Below, piece by piece: positions 26,280 through 35,106 of a stretch of DNA of 64,000 nt. Within the stretch, counting starts at the first letter, position 1. Every line of letters starts with the position of its first letter. The stretch is taken from positions 1 to 64,000 of the forward strand of contig JBBILI010000002.1 of NCBI GenBank assembly GCA_037445025.1, read 5' to 3'. The notes beneath the pieces are model-generated. The model saw only the letters and a list, made by a program, of their open reading frames with translations, ran no database searches and was not told the origin of the DNA. Origin of the DNA: CAIQQQ01 sp037445025. Its GTDB lineage: Bacteria > Pseudomonadota > Alphaproteobacteria > Acetobacterales > Acetobacteraceae. The position numbers were made by a program, and so were the translations under genes.

Positions 26280-27095
26280 GTGCGTGCCGTGATCTTCACC
26301 CATCAGCGCGCCACGGGGGAACTGATCGTGACCGTCAAACGGCGCGGCGACGACACCGTGCTCGACGATCTGCGCCAGGAAGGCTGCCTTAAAGCGCGCT
26401 TCCCCAACAAGGTCGACTGGATGGAAGTCGTCACGCTGAACTCCTCCGGCGGTATCGCCGGCGGCGATGCGCTGCGCAACACCTTCCGCGTCCGCGAAGG
26501 CGCCCGCGCAACCTTCGCCGCCCAGGCCGCCGAACGCATCTACCGCGCCCTGCCCCACGACCGCTCCACCATCCGCACCACAATCACCGTCGAAGCCCAC
26601 GCGTCAGCCGAATGGCTCCCCCAGGAAACCATCCTCTTCGACCGCTGCGCCTACACCCGAACCCTCGACATCCATCTCGCGGAGAACGCCCGCTTCCTCG
26701 GCCTGGAAACCCTGATCTTCGGCCGTACCGCCATGGGCGAAACCGTCCAAACCGCCCACATCGCCGACACCATCCGCCTCCACCAGGCGGGCAAGCTCAT
26801 CCTGCACGACGCCATCCGCCTCAACGGACAAGTCGCCGAAACCCTGTCCCACCGCGCCACCGCCCGCGGCTGCGCGGCCGTCACGACGATCATCGCAGTC
26901 CTCCCAGACGCATCCGACCGAGTGGAAAAGCTGCGCGAAGCGCTCACCCCCTACGACGCCGGCGTCAGCAGCTGGAACAACCTGCTGATCGCCCGCATCA
27001 TCGCCCAGGACGGAGCCGCCCTACGCACCGCGATCATATCCGGATTGCACCAACTCAGAGACGGCCGTGCCTTGCCGCGCGTGTGGCAATGCTAA
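26280..27095 (+). CDS. ureD: Urease accessory protein UreD
   Basis: A 271-residue urease scaffold protein. The diagnostic blocks LDDLRQEGCLKARFPN, LNSSGGIAGGDALRN, AAERIYRAL and ETLIFGRTAMGE are all present. UreD binds apo-urease together with UreF and UreG during nickel insertion. GTG 26280 is the only in-frame start that keeps the conserved N-terminus. No Shine-Dalgarno sequence is seen because the hairpin element abuts the start. It is separated from ureA by 307 bp carrying an antisense antitoxin-like gene, an unusually large gap for this operon. Confidence 0.93.
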   Translation: MRAVIFTHQRATGELIVTVKRRGDDTVLDDLRQEGCLKARFPNKVDWMEVVTLNSSGGIAGGDALRNTFRVREGARATFAAQAAERIYRALPHDRSTIRTTITVEAHASAEWLPQETILFDRCAYTRTLDIHLAENARFLGLETLIFGRTAMGETVQTAHIADTIRLHQAGKLILHDAIRLNGQVAETLSHRATARGCAAVTTIIAVLPDASDRVEKLREALTPYDAGVSSWNNLLIARIIAQDGAALRTAIISGLHQLRDGRALPRVWQC

Positions 27096-27108
27096 TTTCG
27101 GGACACTG

Positions 27109-27288
27109 TCAAAGTGGCAACGGTGGAGGCAACTCATCAGGCGTGCCCCAGCTCTTGAGCCACCGAACGACATCTTCGAGACTTACCACCTGCCCGGCAT
27201 CAACCTGGGCCTGGGCCTCGTCCAACGCCCGTCGCTGATCCTCAGCACTGAGCGGTCGGAGGAACCTGTCTTCAAATGAGGTGTCCAT
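27109..27288 (-). CDS. Small antitoxin-like protein, antisense inside the urease operon
   Basis: A 59-residue open frame on the minus strand between ureD and ureA. It begins MDTSFEDRFLRPLSAED and ends with the C-terminal tract VVRWLKSWGTPDELPPP. From memory, a short acidic protein with ...G.VVS.EDV..WL.SWGT..E.P.P resembles antitoxins that pair with RelE/ParE-type toxins. No toxin gene is next to it, so it would be an orphan. ATG 27288 has no strong ribosome site. It is opposite in direction to the urease genes. Coding is supported by composition and the recognisable C-terminus; family naming is tentative. Confidence 0.5.
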   Translation of the reverse strand: MDTSFEDRFLRPLSAEDQRRALDEAQAQVDAGQVVSLEDVVRWLKSWGTPDELPPPLPL

Positions 27289-27402
27289 GGAACAGGTGGT
27301 GATCCAAAGCCCCGAAAAAGTCGAGTGTTTTCACCCCCAAAACGCCCCACTACGACGTGACGCACGCCCCCCCGCCCTCTATCCTCCCGCCAGAGGTGTT
27401 GC

Positions 27403-27705
27403 ATGAACCTGACCCCACGCGAAAAAGACAAGCTGTTGATCTTCATGGCCGCCCAGGTCGCCCGCCGTCGACTGGAGCGCGGCGTGAAGCTCAACCACCC
27501 CGAGGCGATCGCGCTGATCACCGACTTCGTCGTAGAAGGCGCGCGCGACGGCCGCAGCGTGGCCGATCTCATGCAGGCCGGCGCCCATGTCATCACCCGC
27601 GATCAGTGCATGGAGGGGGTCGCGGAGATGATCCATGACGTGCAGGTGGAAGCCACCTTCCCCGACGGCACCAAGCTCGTCACCGTCCATGAACCAATCC
27701 GCTGA
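27403..27705 (+). CDS. ureA: Urease gamma subunit
   Basis: A 100-residue gamma subunit, full length for the three-subunit bacterial enzyme. MNLTPREKDKLLIFMAAQVA at the start and the HPEAIALITDFVVEGARDG block are typical. A Shine-Dalgarno AGAGG precedes ATG 27403. It is followed 11 bases later by ureB. Together with UreB and UreC it forms the (alpha-beta-gamma)3 urease in the cytoplasm. Confidence 0.97.
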   Translation: MNLTPREKDKLLIFMAAQVARRRLERGVKLNHPEAIALITDFVVEGARDGRSVADLMQAGAHVITRDQCMEGVAEMIHDVQVEATFPDGTKLVTVHEPIR

Positions 27706-27716
27706 GGAGCAGCCCG

Positions 27717-28025
27717 ATGATTCCAGGTGAAATCGACACGCTGCCCGGCGGCATCGAACTGAACGCCGGCCTGCCCCGCACCACGCTCACCGTCGCCAAC
27801 ACCGGCGACCGCCCCATCCAGGTCGGCAGCCACTACCATTTCTTTGAAACCAATCCCGCCCTGCAGTTCAACCGCGCCGCCGCCCGCGGCCAGCGCCTGG
27901 ACATCGCCGCCGGCACCGCCGTCCGTTTCGAACCCGGCCAGACCCGCGAGATCACGTTGGTCCCCTACCAGGGCACCCGCACCATCTACGGCTTCCGCGG
28001 CGACATCATGGGAGACCTCGGCTGA
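27717..28025 (+). CDS. ureB: Urease beta subunit
   Basis: A 102-residue beta subunit beginning MIPGEIDTLPGGIELNAG. The conserved blocks NTGDRPIQVGSHYHFFETNP and FEPGQTREITLVPYQG are present. GAGGAGC precedes the start. Its TGA overlaps the ureC ATG by one base (TGATG), typical of translational coupling. Confidence 0.97.
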   Translation: MIPGEIDTLPGGIELNAGLPRTTLTVANTGDRPIQVGSHYHFFETNPALQFNRAAARGQRLDIAAGTAVRFEPGQTREITLVPYQGTRTIYGFRGDIMGDLG

Positions 28026-29734
28026 TGGCCCGCATCACCCGTCGTGCCTATGCCGACATGTACGGCCCCACCACCGGCGACCGCGTGCGCCTGGCTGACA
28101 CCGAGCTCTGGGTCGAGGTCGAAAAGGACCTCACCATCTACGGTGACGAAGTCAAATTCGGCGGCGGCAAGGTGATCCGTGACGGCATGGGCCAGTCCCA
28201 GGCCCCGCAGGCCGAAGGCGCTGTCGATACTGTCATCACCAACGCGCTGGTGATCGACACCTGGGGCATCGTCAAAGCCGATGTCGCCATCAAGAACGGC
28301 CGCATCGCCGCCATCGGCAAGGCCGGCAACCCCGATGTGCAGCCCGGCGTGACCATCATCGTCGGCCCCGGCACCGAAGTCATCGCCGGCGAGGGCAAGA
28401 TCCTCACCGCCGGCGGCATCGACAGCCACATCCATTTCATCTGCCCGCAGCAGATCGACGAGGCGCTGTCCTCCGGAGTCACCACGCTGTGCGGCGGCGG
28501 CACCGGGCCGGCCACCGGCACCTCGGCCACCACCTGCACCCCCGGGCCGTGGCACATGATGCGCATGCTCCAGGCCGCCGAAGGCCTGCCCGTCAACATC
28601 GCCTTCTCCGGCAAAGGCAACGCGTCCCGCCCGGCCGCCCTGGAAGAGATGCTCCGCGCCGGCGCCTCCTCTCTCAAACTCCACGAAGACTGGGGCACCA
28701 CCCCCGCCGCCATCGATTGCTGCCTTTCCGTCGCCGACCGGTTCGACGTCCAGGTTTTGCTGCATTCCGACACGCTGAACGAATCAGGCTTCGTCGAGGA
28801 CACCATCGCCGCCTTCAAAGGCCGCACCATCCACGCCTTCCACACCGAAGGGGCCGGCGGCGGTCACGCGCCAGACATCATCCGCGTGGCCGGCCTGCCC
28901 AACGTGCTGCCGAGCTCCACCAACCCGACCCGTCCCTACACGTCCAACACGCTCGACGAGCATCTGGACATGCTGATGGTCTGCCATCACCTGGACCCCG
29001 CCATCCCTGAGGACGTCGCCTTCGCCGAATCCCGCATCAGGCGTGAGACCATCGCCGCCGAAGACATCCTGCACGACATGGGCGCGCTCTCGATGATCTC
29101 GTCGGACAGCCAGGCGATGGGGCGCGTCGGCGAGGTGATCATCCGTACGTGGCAGACCGCCCACAAAATGAAGATGCAGCGCGGGGCTTTGCCCGGCGAC
29201 ACGGATCGTTCCGACAACAACCGCGTCAAACGCTACATCGCCAAATACACCATCAACCCCGCCATCGCCCAGGGCCTCGCCCGCGAGGTCGGCTCCATCA
29301 CCGTCGGCAAGCTGGCGGATCTCGTGCTGTGGTCGCCCGCCTTCTTCGGCGTGAAGCCCGATCTGGTGATCAAAGGCGGCAGCATCGCCATGGCGCCAAT
29401 GGGCGACCCGAACGCTTCCATTCCCACGCCGCAGCCGGTGCATTACCGGCCGATGTTCGCGATGTTCGGGCAGGCGATGGCGGCGAGCTGCATCACCTTC
29501 GTCTCCCAGGCGGCGCTGGAGGACGAGATCGGCCGCAAGCTCGGCCTGAACCGCACCCTGTGCGCAGTGGCGGACACCCGCTCCGGCATCGGCAAACGCA
29601 GCATGATCCACAACGACGCCACGCCGTATATCGAGGTCGATCCGGAAACCTACGAGGTGCGCGCCGACGGCGTGCACCTCACCTGCGCCCCCGCCACCGA
29701 ACTGCCAATGGCGCAGCGCTACTTCCTGTTCTGA
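28025..29734 (+). CDS. ureC: Urease alpha subunit (catalytic)
   Basis: A 569-residue nickel hydrolase converting urea to ammonia and carbamate. All active-site residues are visible: His135 and His137 (SHIHF), carbamylated Lys218 (SSLKLHEDWG), His247 (LLHSDT), His273 (AFHTEG), Asp361 (ISSDSQ), and the flap Cys320-His321 (VCHHLD). Numbering is one above the Klebsiella enzyme, so the length is canonical. The GGGTGPATGTSATTCTPGPW block carries minor substitutions. It overlaps ureE by one base (TGATG). Confidence 0.98.
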   Translation: MARITRRAYADMYGPTTGDRVRLADTELWVEVEKDLTIYGDEVKFGGGKVIRDGMGQSQAPQAEGAVDTVITNALVIDTWGIVKADVAIKNGRIAAIGKAGNPDVQPGVTIIVGPGTEVIAGEGKILTAGGIDSHIHFICPQQIDEALSSGVTTLCGGGTGPATGTSATTCTPGPWHMMRMLQAAEGLPVNIAFSGKGNASRPAALEEMLRAGASSLKLHEDWGTTPAAIDCCLSVADRFDVQVLLHSDTLNESGFVEDTIAAFKGRTIHAFHTEGAGGGHAPDIIRVAGLPNVLPSSTNPTRPYTSNTLDEHLDMLMVCHHLDPAIPEDVAFAESRIRRETIAAEDILHDMGALSMISSDSQAMGRVGEVIIRTWQTAHKMKMQRGALPGDTDRSDNNRVKRYIAKYTINPAIAQGLAREVGSITVGKLADLVLWSPAFFGVKPDLVIKGGSIAMAPMGDPNASIPTPQPVHYRPMFAMFGQAMAASCITFVSQAALEDEIGRKLGLNRTLCAVADTRSGIGKRSMIHNDATPYIEVDPETYEVRADGVHLTCAPATELPMAQRYFLF

Positions 29735-30174
29735 TGCGCGCCAGCGAGGTGCTGCCGGCGGGGCGATGGGCGGCGGTAGACGAGATCGATTCGGTGCTGA
29801 TCGATCACGACATGCGCCACCGCCGGCGCATCCTGCTGACCACGCGGCAAGGCCGCACCGTGCTGCTCGACCTCGCCCGCGCCACCCGCCTGCGCCACGG
29901 CGACGGGCTGGTGGTGGAGGATGGAGACATCATCAGGGTCGAAGCCAAGGCCGAGCCGTTGCTGGAGATCCGCGCCGACACCAGCACCCTCACCCGTATC
30001 GCCTGGCATCTCGGCAACCGCCATCTCGAGGTGCAGGTGGCACCCACCACCTTGCGTATCCGCACCGACGAAGTCATTGCCCGCATGGTGCAAGGCCTCG
30101 GTGGCAGCGTGGCCGCCATCGAAGCCGCCTTCGACCCTGAGCCCGGCGCCTACGAGGCCGAACGCCATGTCTGA
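29734..30174 (+). CDS. ureE: Urease accessory protein UreE
   Basis: A 146-residue nickel chaperone. The N-terminal domain (DMRHRRRILLTTRQGRTVLLDL) and the C-terminal metal domain (RIAWHLGNRHLEVQV) are recognisable. It lacks the His-rich C-terminal tail of Klebsiella UreE and ends AYEAERHV, so nickel storage capacity should be low. ATG 29734 overlaps the ureC stop; its own end overlaps ureF by eight bases. Confidence 0.93.
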   Translation: MRASEVLPAGRWAAVDEIDSVLIDHDMRHRRRILLTTRQGRTVLLDLARATRLRHGDGLVVEDGDIIRVEAKAEPLLEIRADTSTLTRIAWHLGNRHLEVQVAPTTLRIRTDEVIARMVQGLGGSVAAIEAAFDPEPGAYEAERHV

Positions 30175-30838
30175 CCTCGCCGCCAATCTGCGCCTGCTGG
30201 CCTGGCTGTCACCTGCCTTCCCCACCGGCGGCTTCGCCTACAGCCACGGCCTGGAATGGGCCGTGGAGCAGAACGACATCAAGGACACCGCCACGCTGTT
30301 CGACTGGCTGGCCGATGTCATCACCCACGGCAGCGGCCGCACAGACATCATCCTGCTGCGCCACGCCCACCGGGCCCACGGCGATCTCGACCGTCTGGCG
30401 GACCTTGCTGAACTCGCCCTTGCCACCAGCCCCAGCCGCGAGCGCCGCGCCGAGTCCATCGGCCAGGGCAACGCCTTTGCCGCCGCCGCGCGGGCGTGGA
30501 ACGCCGATCTGCTGCCCGCTTTGGCCGACCGCGTCGGCGACATCCCTTACGCCGTCGCGGTCGGCGCCCTGGCCGGCATTTCCGGCGTGGCCGAGGATTT
30601 CGCGGCCTCCGGCTTCCTGCAGGCCTTCGCCGCCAATCTCATATCGGCGGCGGTGCGGCTCGTGCCGCTCGGCCAGTCCGCGGGCCTGGCCGTGCTGGCC
30701 CGGCTGGAGCCTGTGCTGCTGGCCACATCCACCGAAACCCGCACCGCCACACGCGATGACATCGGCGGCTGCTGCTTCCGGTCCGACATCGCGGCGATGC
30801 GTCACGAAACCCAGTACACGAGGCTGTTCCGCTCATGA
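30167..30838 (+). CDS. ureF: Urease accessory protein UreF
   Basis: A 223-residue all-helical protein with the signature LAWLSPAFPTGGFAYSHGLE at the start and GALAGISGVAEDFAASGFLQ later. UreF bridges UreD and UreG in the activation complex and gates GTP hydrolysis. ATG 30167 lies inside the last codons of ureE; the stop overlaps ureG (ATGA). Confidence 0.94.
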   Translation: MSDLAANLRLLAWLSPAFPTGGFAYSHGLEWAVEQNDIKDTATLFDWLADVITHGSGRTDIILLRHAHRAHGDLDRLADLAELALATSPSRERRAESIGQGNAFAAAARAWNADLLPALADRVGDIPYAVAVGALAGISGVAEDFAASGFLQAFAANLISAAVRLVPLGQSAGLAVLARLEPVLLATSTETRTATRDDIGGCCFRSDIAAMRHETQYTRLFRS

Positions 30839-31452
30839 ACCCATCCCACGGCCCGCTCAAGGTTGGCATCGGCGGCCCGGTCGGCACCGGCAAGACCGCG
30901 CTGATGGACGCGCTCTGCCGCATCTTCCGCAACCGCTACAACATCGCCGCCATCACCAACGACATCTACACCAAGGAGGATTCCGAGTTCCTCACCCGCG
31001 CCGGCTCGCTGCCGCCGGAGCGGATCATGGGCATCGAGACCGGCGGCTGCCCCCACACCGCCATCAGGGAGGATGCCAGCATCAACCTGGCCGGCGTGGA
31101 AGAGATGAACCGGCGCTTTCCCGGGCTCGACCTGATCCTGATCGAAAGCGGCGGCGACAACCTCACCGCCACCTTCAGCCCCGAGCTGGCCGATCTCACC
31201 ATCTACGTCATCGACGTCTCAGCCGGTGACAAGATCCCCCGCAAGGGCGGCCCCGGCATCACCCGCAGCGATCTGCTGGTGATCAACAAGATCGATCTCG
31301 CCCCTTATGTGGGCGCGAGCCTGGAGGTGATGGATCGGGACGCGAAGCGCATGCGCGGCGAGCGGCCGTTCCTGTTTGCCAATGTGCGGGCGGGCCAATC
31401 GGTTCCGGAGATCGCCGCGTTCATTGAAACGCAGGGGGGGCTGGCGGCGTAG
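30835..31452 (+). CDS. ureG: Urease accessory GTPase UreG
   Basis: A 205-residue GTPase that delivers nickel to urease. The P-loop GGPVGTGKT (13-21), the nickel-binding Cys72-Pro-His74 motif (GGCPHTAIRED), ESGGDNL and the base-recognition NKID are present. Start ATG 30835 overlaps the ureF stop. It is the last gene of the urease operon and is followed by hairpin element copy 5. Confidence 0.96.
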   Translation: MNPSHGPLKVGIGGPVGTGKTALMDALCRIFRNRYNIAAITNDIYTKEDSEFLTRAGSLPPERIMGIETGGCPHTAIREDASINLAGVEEMNRRFPGLDLILIESGGDNLTATFSPELADLTIYVIDVSAGDKIPRKGGPGITRSDLLVINKIDLAPYVGASLEVMDRDAKRMRGERPFLFANVRAGQSVPEIAAFIETQGGLAA

Positions 31453-31468
31453 CTTAAATAAAGCAAGG

Positions 31469-31582
31469 TCTTCTTTTCTGTAAAAAAGAATCAAAAGACT
31501 TTTAAACGATGGGCCCGGCCTATCCGGATAGAACGAGCCTAAAAGATAGAAGTTTTTTGGTTCTTTTTTTCAAAAAAAACCG
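31469..31582. repeat. A/T-rich double-hairpin element, copy 5 (long form)
   Basis: The left hairpin is CTTCTTTTCTGTAAAAAAGA and the right hairpin is GGTTCTTTTTTTCAAAAAAA. Arms CAAAAGACTTTTAAACG and TAGAAGTTTTTTG enclose a GC-rich spacer. It separates the converging ureG and acyl carrier protein genes and is a probable bidirectional terminator. Confidence 0.75.
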
Positions 31583-31609
31583 CTTGCTTCCTTCAGCCAA
31601 CCCCGTCCC

Positions 31610-31855
31610 TCAACGCGCCAGCTTCTTCTCAATCGTCGCCACCAGGATACCGATGTTGTTAAGCCCCTCGATCTCGCGGGTTTCCATTTTGATGCCGAAG
31701 CGCGTCTCCACCGAGACGATGATGGAGATATGGTTGAAACTGTCCCAGCCATCGATATCGGCCGCCGTGGTCTCCGGCTTCAGAACGATATCGTCATCCG
31801 AGAATATTTCGCGAAACAGCTCGGTGAGCTGTTCATAGATCTCGGCTTCGGTCAT
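31610..31855 (-). CDS. Acyl carrier protein (phosphopantetheine-binding)
   Basis: An 81-residue carrier protein with the attachment motif GWDSFNH, Ser39 being the phosphopantetheine site. The usual fatty-acid ACP motif is DSLD; DSFN is typical of specialised carriers in polysaccharide or natural-product modification. AAGGATG precedes ATG 31855. It lies 45 bases downstream of the WcbI-TPR gene, probably in one transcript, so it may supply acyl groups to that protein. No dedicated synthase is in the window. Confidence 0.88.
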   Translation of the reverse strand: MTEAEIYEQLTELFREIFSDDDIVLKPETTAADIDGWDSFNHISIIVSVETRFGIKMETREIEGLNNIGILVATIEKKLAR

Positions 31856-31900
31856 GGCACATCCTTGCGTTGGGCGAAAAGGAAAACGGGTGGCCTGATA

Positions 31901-34855
31901 TCAGGCCAGAACGGACTGGGTCTGCGGCAGCGTGACCTTCGCCCGCATACGGGCCAGCAATGTCCGAAAATGGGAATTGTCCGGGACCACCTGATGGGCC
32001 TGCTCCAGAGCGGCGACGGCGCCGGCGGTGTCCCCCGCGGACTCGAGCAGACGGGAGAGATGCTCCAGAAAGTGGATGTTGCGAGGTTCCAACGAAACCG
32101 CGATGTGGACCGCCTGGATCGCCTCCTCGATGCGTCCCTGCCTGGCCAGCAGCTGGGCGAGCGAATCCTGGAAGCCAGCTCCCTGCGGCGCGTGCGTCAC
32201 GGCGCGTGACAGATGGTCCTCGGCCTCGTCCACGGCACCGGACTGCATCAGCAGAACGCCAAGATGGTTGAGCCAGTGAGGATTGTCCGATTGCAGCTTC
32301 ACCGCCAGCCGGGCCGCTTCCAGTGCCGCGTCCGGCTTGTCCAATGCCTTCAGCACCTGGCTCAGATTGTAGTGGGCATCGCCATCCTCCGGCGCCTCAG
32401 CCACGGCCAGCAGCAGAAGGTTCCGTGCCGCTTCGTGGTCCCCGTCAAGATGGAACCGGCGTGCCTCGGCGACCAGGGCGCGGGCGGTCGCCGCCGGCAG
32501 TGCGGGCGCCACATCCGTCGGCGCGATTGCAACGGGAGCCCGGGCCACCGAAGCCGGTCGCAACGATGCCTGTTGCTCCTGCTCAAGCATATACTGAAGT
32601 CGGCCTTGGAAATGCGCATTATCGGGTGCCACGGACACAGCGAGGCGCGAGGCCGCGACGGCCTCGGCGTGTCGGCCGCGCCGCAGCAGGAGATCGGCCA
32701 GGGCCGCGTGGAAGCCGGCGCTGGTGGGGCTTGCCGCCACAGCCTCGCGCAGCGCCGCCTCGGCGCCGTCCAGATCCCCGGATGCGCCAAGCATGTGGCC
32801 GAGATTGGTCTGCCAATGCGGATTGCCCGGATCGATGGCCACCGCGGCACGCGCCGCGGTGACGGCATCGGCAAGGCGGCCCAGCTTCTCCCAGGATTTG
32901 CTGAGTCGGTACTGCAGATCGCCGTTCGCCGGCGCCAGGGCGGCCGCCCGGGTGAGCGCTGCCGCAGCCCCATCCACGTCACCGGTCTCCTGGTGCACCG
33001 TGGCCAGCAGGCCGTGCAGGTCACCGGCCGATCCGCCCAGGGTAAGCGCATGCTCGGCCGCCACCCGCGCCTCCGGCCAGCGGCGCTGCCAAGCGAGGAG
33101 ATGCGCCAGCTGCGTCATGGCCACAGGAGAGGTCGGATCGGCCGCCGCCAGCTGGCGCAGGGCGGACTCGGCGCCGGCGAGATCGCCGGTGTCGCGGTAG
33201 AGCTGTGCGAGGTCCTGAATGAGGTGGCGATTGGTGGGGTCGACCAAGGTCGCGGTGCGCAGAACGACCAACGCATCGGTCGGGCGATTGTCCTGAGCCA
33301 GGTAAGCGGCGTATCGGGAGAGCAGATCCACATCCCGTGGTGTTTTGGCGAGCGCCTCTTCGATCAGCGCGATCGCCGTGGCGAGCTTGCCGGATTTCTG
33401 CAGCGCGTGGACGAGATGCCCCCGCGCATGCCCGTTGGCCGGCTCCAGATCGACAACGTTCTGCCAGAGAGAAGCTGCCTCGTCCCATTGCGACTGGCGC
33501 GACAACAGCGACGCCAGAGTGGTCAGCGCCCCGACATTCTGAGGTGCCAGAGCCACGGCCTTGCGCCAGCAGAGCTCGGCCCGAGCGCTGTCCCCCTTCA
33601 GGTCATAGGCGCAACCGAGCTCGACATGCCCGGCCGGAGCATACGGCGCAATCTCGATCGCGCGCGTCGCACAAGCCAGAGCGTCATCGATCCGCTTCCA
33701 GGCACGCAGCCAATGCGACAGCAACGTTGGGAAATGCGCCTCCCAGGGATCGCGCGCCATGGCTTCGCGCAATGCCGCTTCGGCCTCATCACGGCGACTG
33801 ACATGGTTGTAAATCCCGGCCAGCCCGGAATGCACCACGGCATTGTCGGGATCGAGCGCGAGGCTATGGCGCATGGCCGCGATCGCCTCGTCATGGTCAC
33901 CCTTGCGCTGCAGCAAATGTCCGAGTGCCGCATAGCCCGGAGCCGCTTTCGGCGACGCGGCAAGCCCCTCGCGCACCCGTTCCAGCGCCTTGTCGATATC
34001 GCCGGCCCGGGCAAGCGCGATGCCTTCCTGGAGCGCCGCGTTCCAGTCGTAGCGCATATACCGGTTGGCATATTCCTCGAACGTGTATCGTCCCTCTGAC
34101 AGGAAGGCATAGCGTGTGTCGGCATTGGCGTAGCGCAGATTGAAATGCCGGATCACCGAAGGATGCAGCGGCAGCTCCTCCTTCGGAAACGGCGTGATCA
34201 GCATGGCGTTCTGCATGCGCGCGATGTCAGCGCCCGAGACACCCATCTGGACGAAGAACTGGGTCGCCAATGCCTTGGCCACACGCGCATTGGGGTGATA
34301 CGGCGTGCGAAAGATCGGCTCATCGCGAAAATGGGCCTCGATGACATCGGCAATGGAAAACCCGGTCATCGCGTCGCGCGCGCGCTGCTTCTCCAGCGAC
34401 AGTTCCAGCAGCCGATCGAGGTTCATCGTCTTGTTGACATCGGTATCGCGATACCGGGCCACGGCCTCGTCAGGTGCCACCTTCCGGTTGATCATCCTGT
34501 TGAGAAAGGCGTCGCTCGCCTCGCTGCCGTATGGTCCGCCTTCCAGATACCATACCCCGGCATTCAGGGGATGCGGCTGACCCGCATAGGGCCAGAGAAA
34601 GCCGGCATTCACGACCGGCACAAAAATGCGTCGGCCAACCGTCTGAATCCCCGCGATATCGCCTTTCGGCTTGAAGTCCTGCACCTGCTCAACGACCACG
34701 TCCGAAGCCGCGATATAGCTGCGGTCGGCTTCGGCAATATCTTCGTAGGATCGAATATAGCGAAAAACATCATCCTGCGTCGGCTCGACGTGTTGCCGAT
34801 ACAGGTTGAACAAAGCCTGAATCTGGCAGTTACCGATGAAGGCATAGCGTGTCAT
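31901..34855 (-). CDS. WcbI-like acyltransferase domain plus long TPR array
   Basis: A 984-residue protein. The first 250 or so residues (MTRYAFIGNCQIQALFNLYR at the start; DVVVEQVQDF; HPNARVAKALATQFF) resemble WcbI-type polysaccharide acetyltransferases, with the GNCQ nucleotide/CoA-binding start. From about residue 265 to the end lie roughly twenty tetratricopeptide repeats (for example PGYAALGHLLQRKGDHDEAI and GFHAALADLLLRRGRHAEAV). No signal peptide is seen. It is coupled to an acyl carrier protein gene and divergent from a second TPR gene. A role in acylating a surface glycan or glycoprotein is plausible but unproven. Confidence 0.75.
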   Translation of the reverse strand: MTRYAFIGNCQIQALFNLYRQHVEPTQDDVFRYIRSYEDIAEADRSYIAASDVVVEQVQDFKPKGDIAGIQTVGRRIFVPVVNAGFLWPYAGQPHPLNAGVWYLEGGPYGSEASDAFLNRMINRKVAPDEAVARYRDTDVNKTMNLDRLLELSLEKQRARDAMTGFSIADVIEAHFRDEPIFRTPYHPNARVAKALATQFFVQMGVSGADIARMQNAMLITPFPKEELPLHPSVIRHFNLRYANADTRYAFLSEGRYTFEEYANRYMRYDWNAALQEGIALARAGDIDKALERVREGLAASPKAAPGYAALGHLLQRKGDHDEAIAAMRHSLALDPDNAVVHSGLAGIYNHVSRRDEAEAALREAMARDPWEAHFPTLLSHWLRAWKRIDDALACATRAIEIAPYAPAGHVELGCAYDLKGDSARAELCWRKAVALAPQNVGALTTLASLLSRQSQWDEAASLWQNVVDLEPANGHARGHLVHALQKSGKLATAIALIEEALAKTPRDVDLLSRYAAYLAQDNRPTDALVVLRTATLVDPTNRHLIQDLAQLYRDTGDLAGAESALRQLAAADPTSPVAMTQLAHLLAWQRRWPEARVAAEHALTLGGSAGDLHGLLATVHQETGDVDGAAAALTRAAALAPANGDLQYRLSKSWEKLGRLADAVTAARAAVAIDPGNPHWQTNLGHMLGASGDLDGAEAALREAVAASPTSAGFHAALADLLLRRGRHAEAVAASRLAVSVAPDNAHFQGRLQYMLEQEQQASLRPASVARAPVAIAPTDVAPALPAATARALVAEARRFHLDGDHEAARNLLLLAVAEAPEDGDAHYNLSQVLKALDKPDAALEAARLAVKLQSDNPHWLNHLGVLLMQSGAVDEAEDHLSRAVTHAPQGAGFQDSLAQLLARQGRIEEAIQAVHIAVSLEPRNIHFLEHLSRLLESAGDTAGAVAALEQAHQVVPDNSHFRTLLARMRAKVTLPQTQSVLA

Positions 34856-35106
34856 GGGGCAAGTTCCATCGGTCGTGTTTCAATCCTGTCGCCAGACTTC
34901 CGACGGATCCGCATCCGCCGGTCTACCGCAACCTATGGTTTCCACACATAATCCGAAACAAGCCTCCACACCAGCTTCACCCTGCGGCACTGCACAATAC
35001 TCTCGGAAACGTTAAGAATCCGCTGTCGGTTCCATGCTCGCACCGTGCTGGACAGTCAGGCGTGTTCCCTGGCACACCGCCTGCGCGGCCTGCGTCCGGA
35101 GAAGCC
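34856..35106. promoter_or_regulatory. Divergent promoter region between two TPR genes
   Basis: 251 bp with lower GC around 34930-35025 (ACATAATCCGAAACAAG and ACAATACTCTCGGAAACG), where promoters for both directions would fit. CGGAGAA precedes the rightward ATG 35107. No operator was recognised. Confidence 0.4.

Noticed and set aside
27272..27334. 20-residue minus-strand frame (GTG start) overlapping the start of the antitoxin-like gene
   Set aside because: Too short, no convincing ribosome site and no recognised similarity; it may only be leader sequence.
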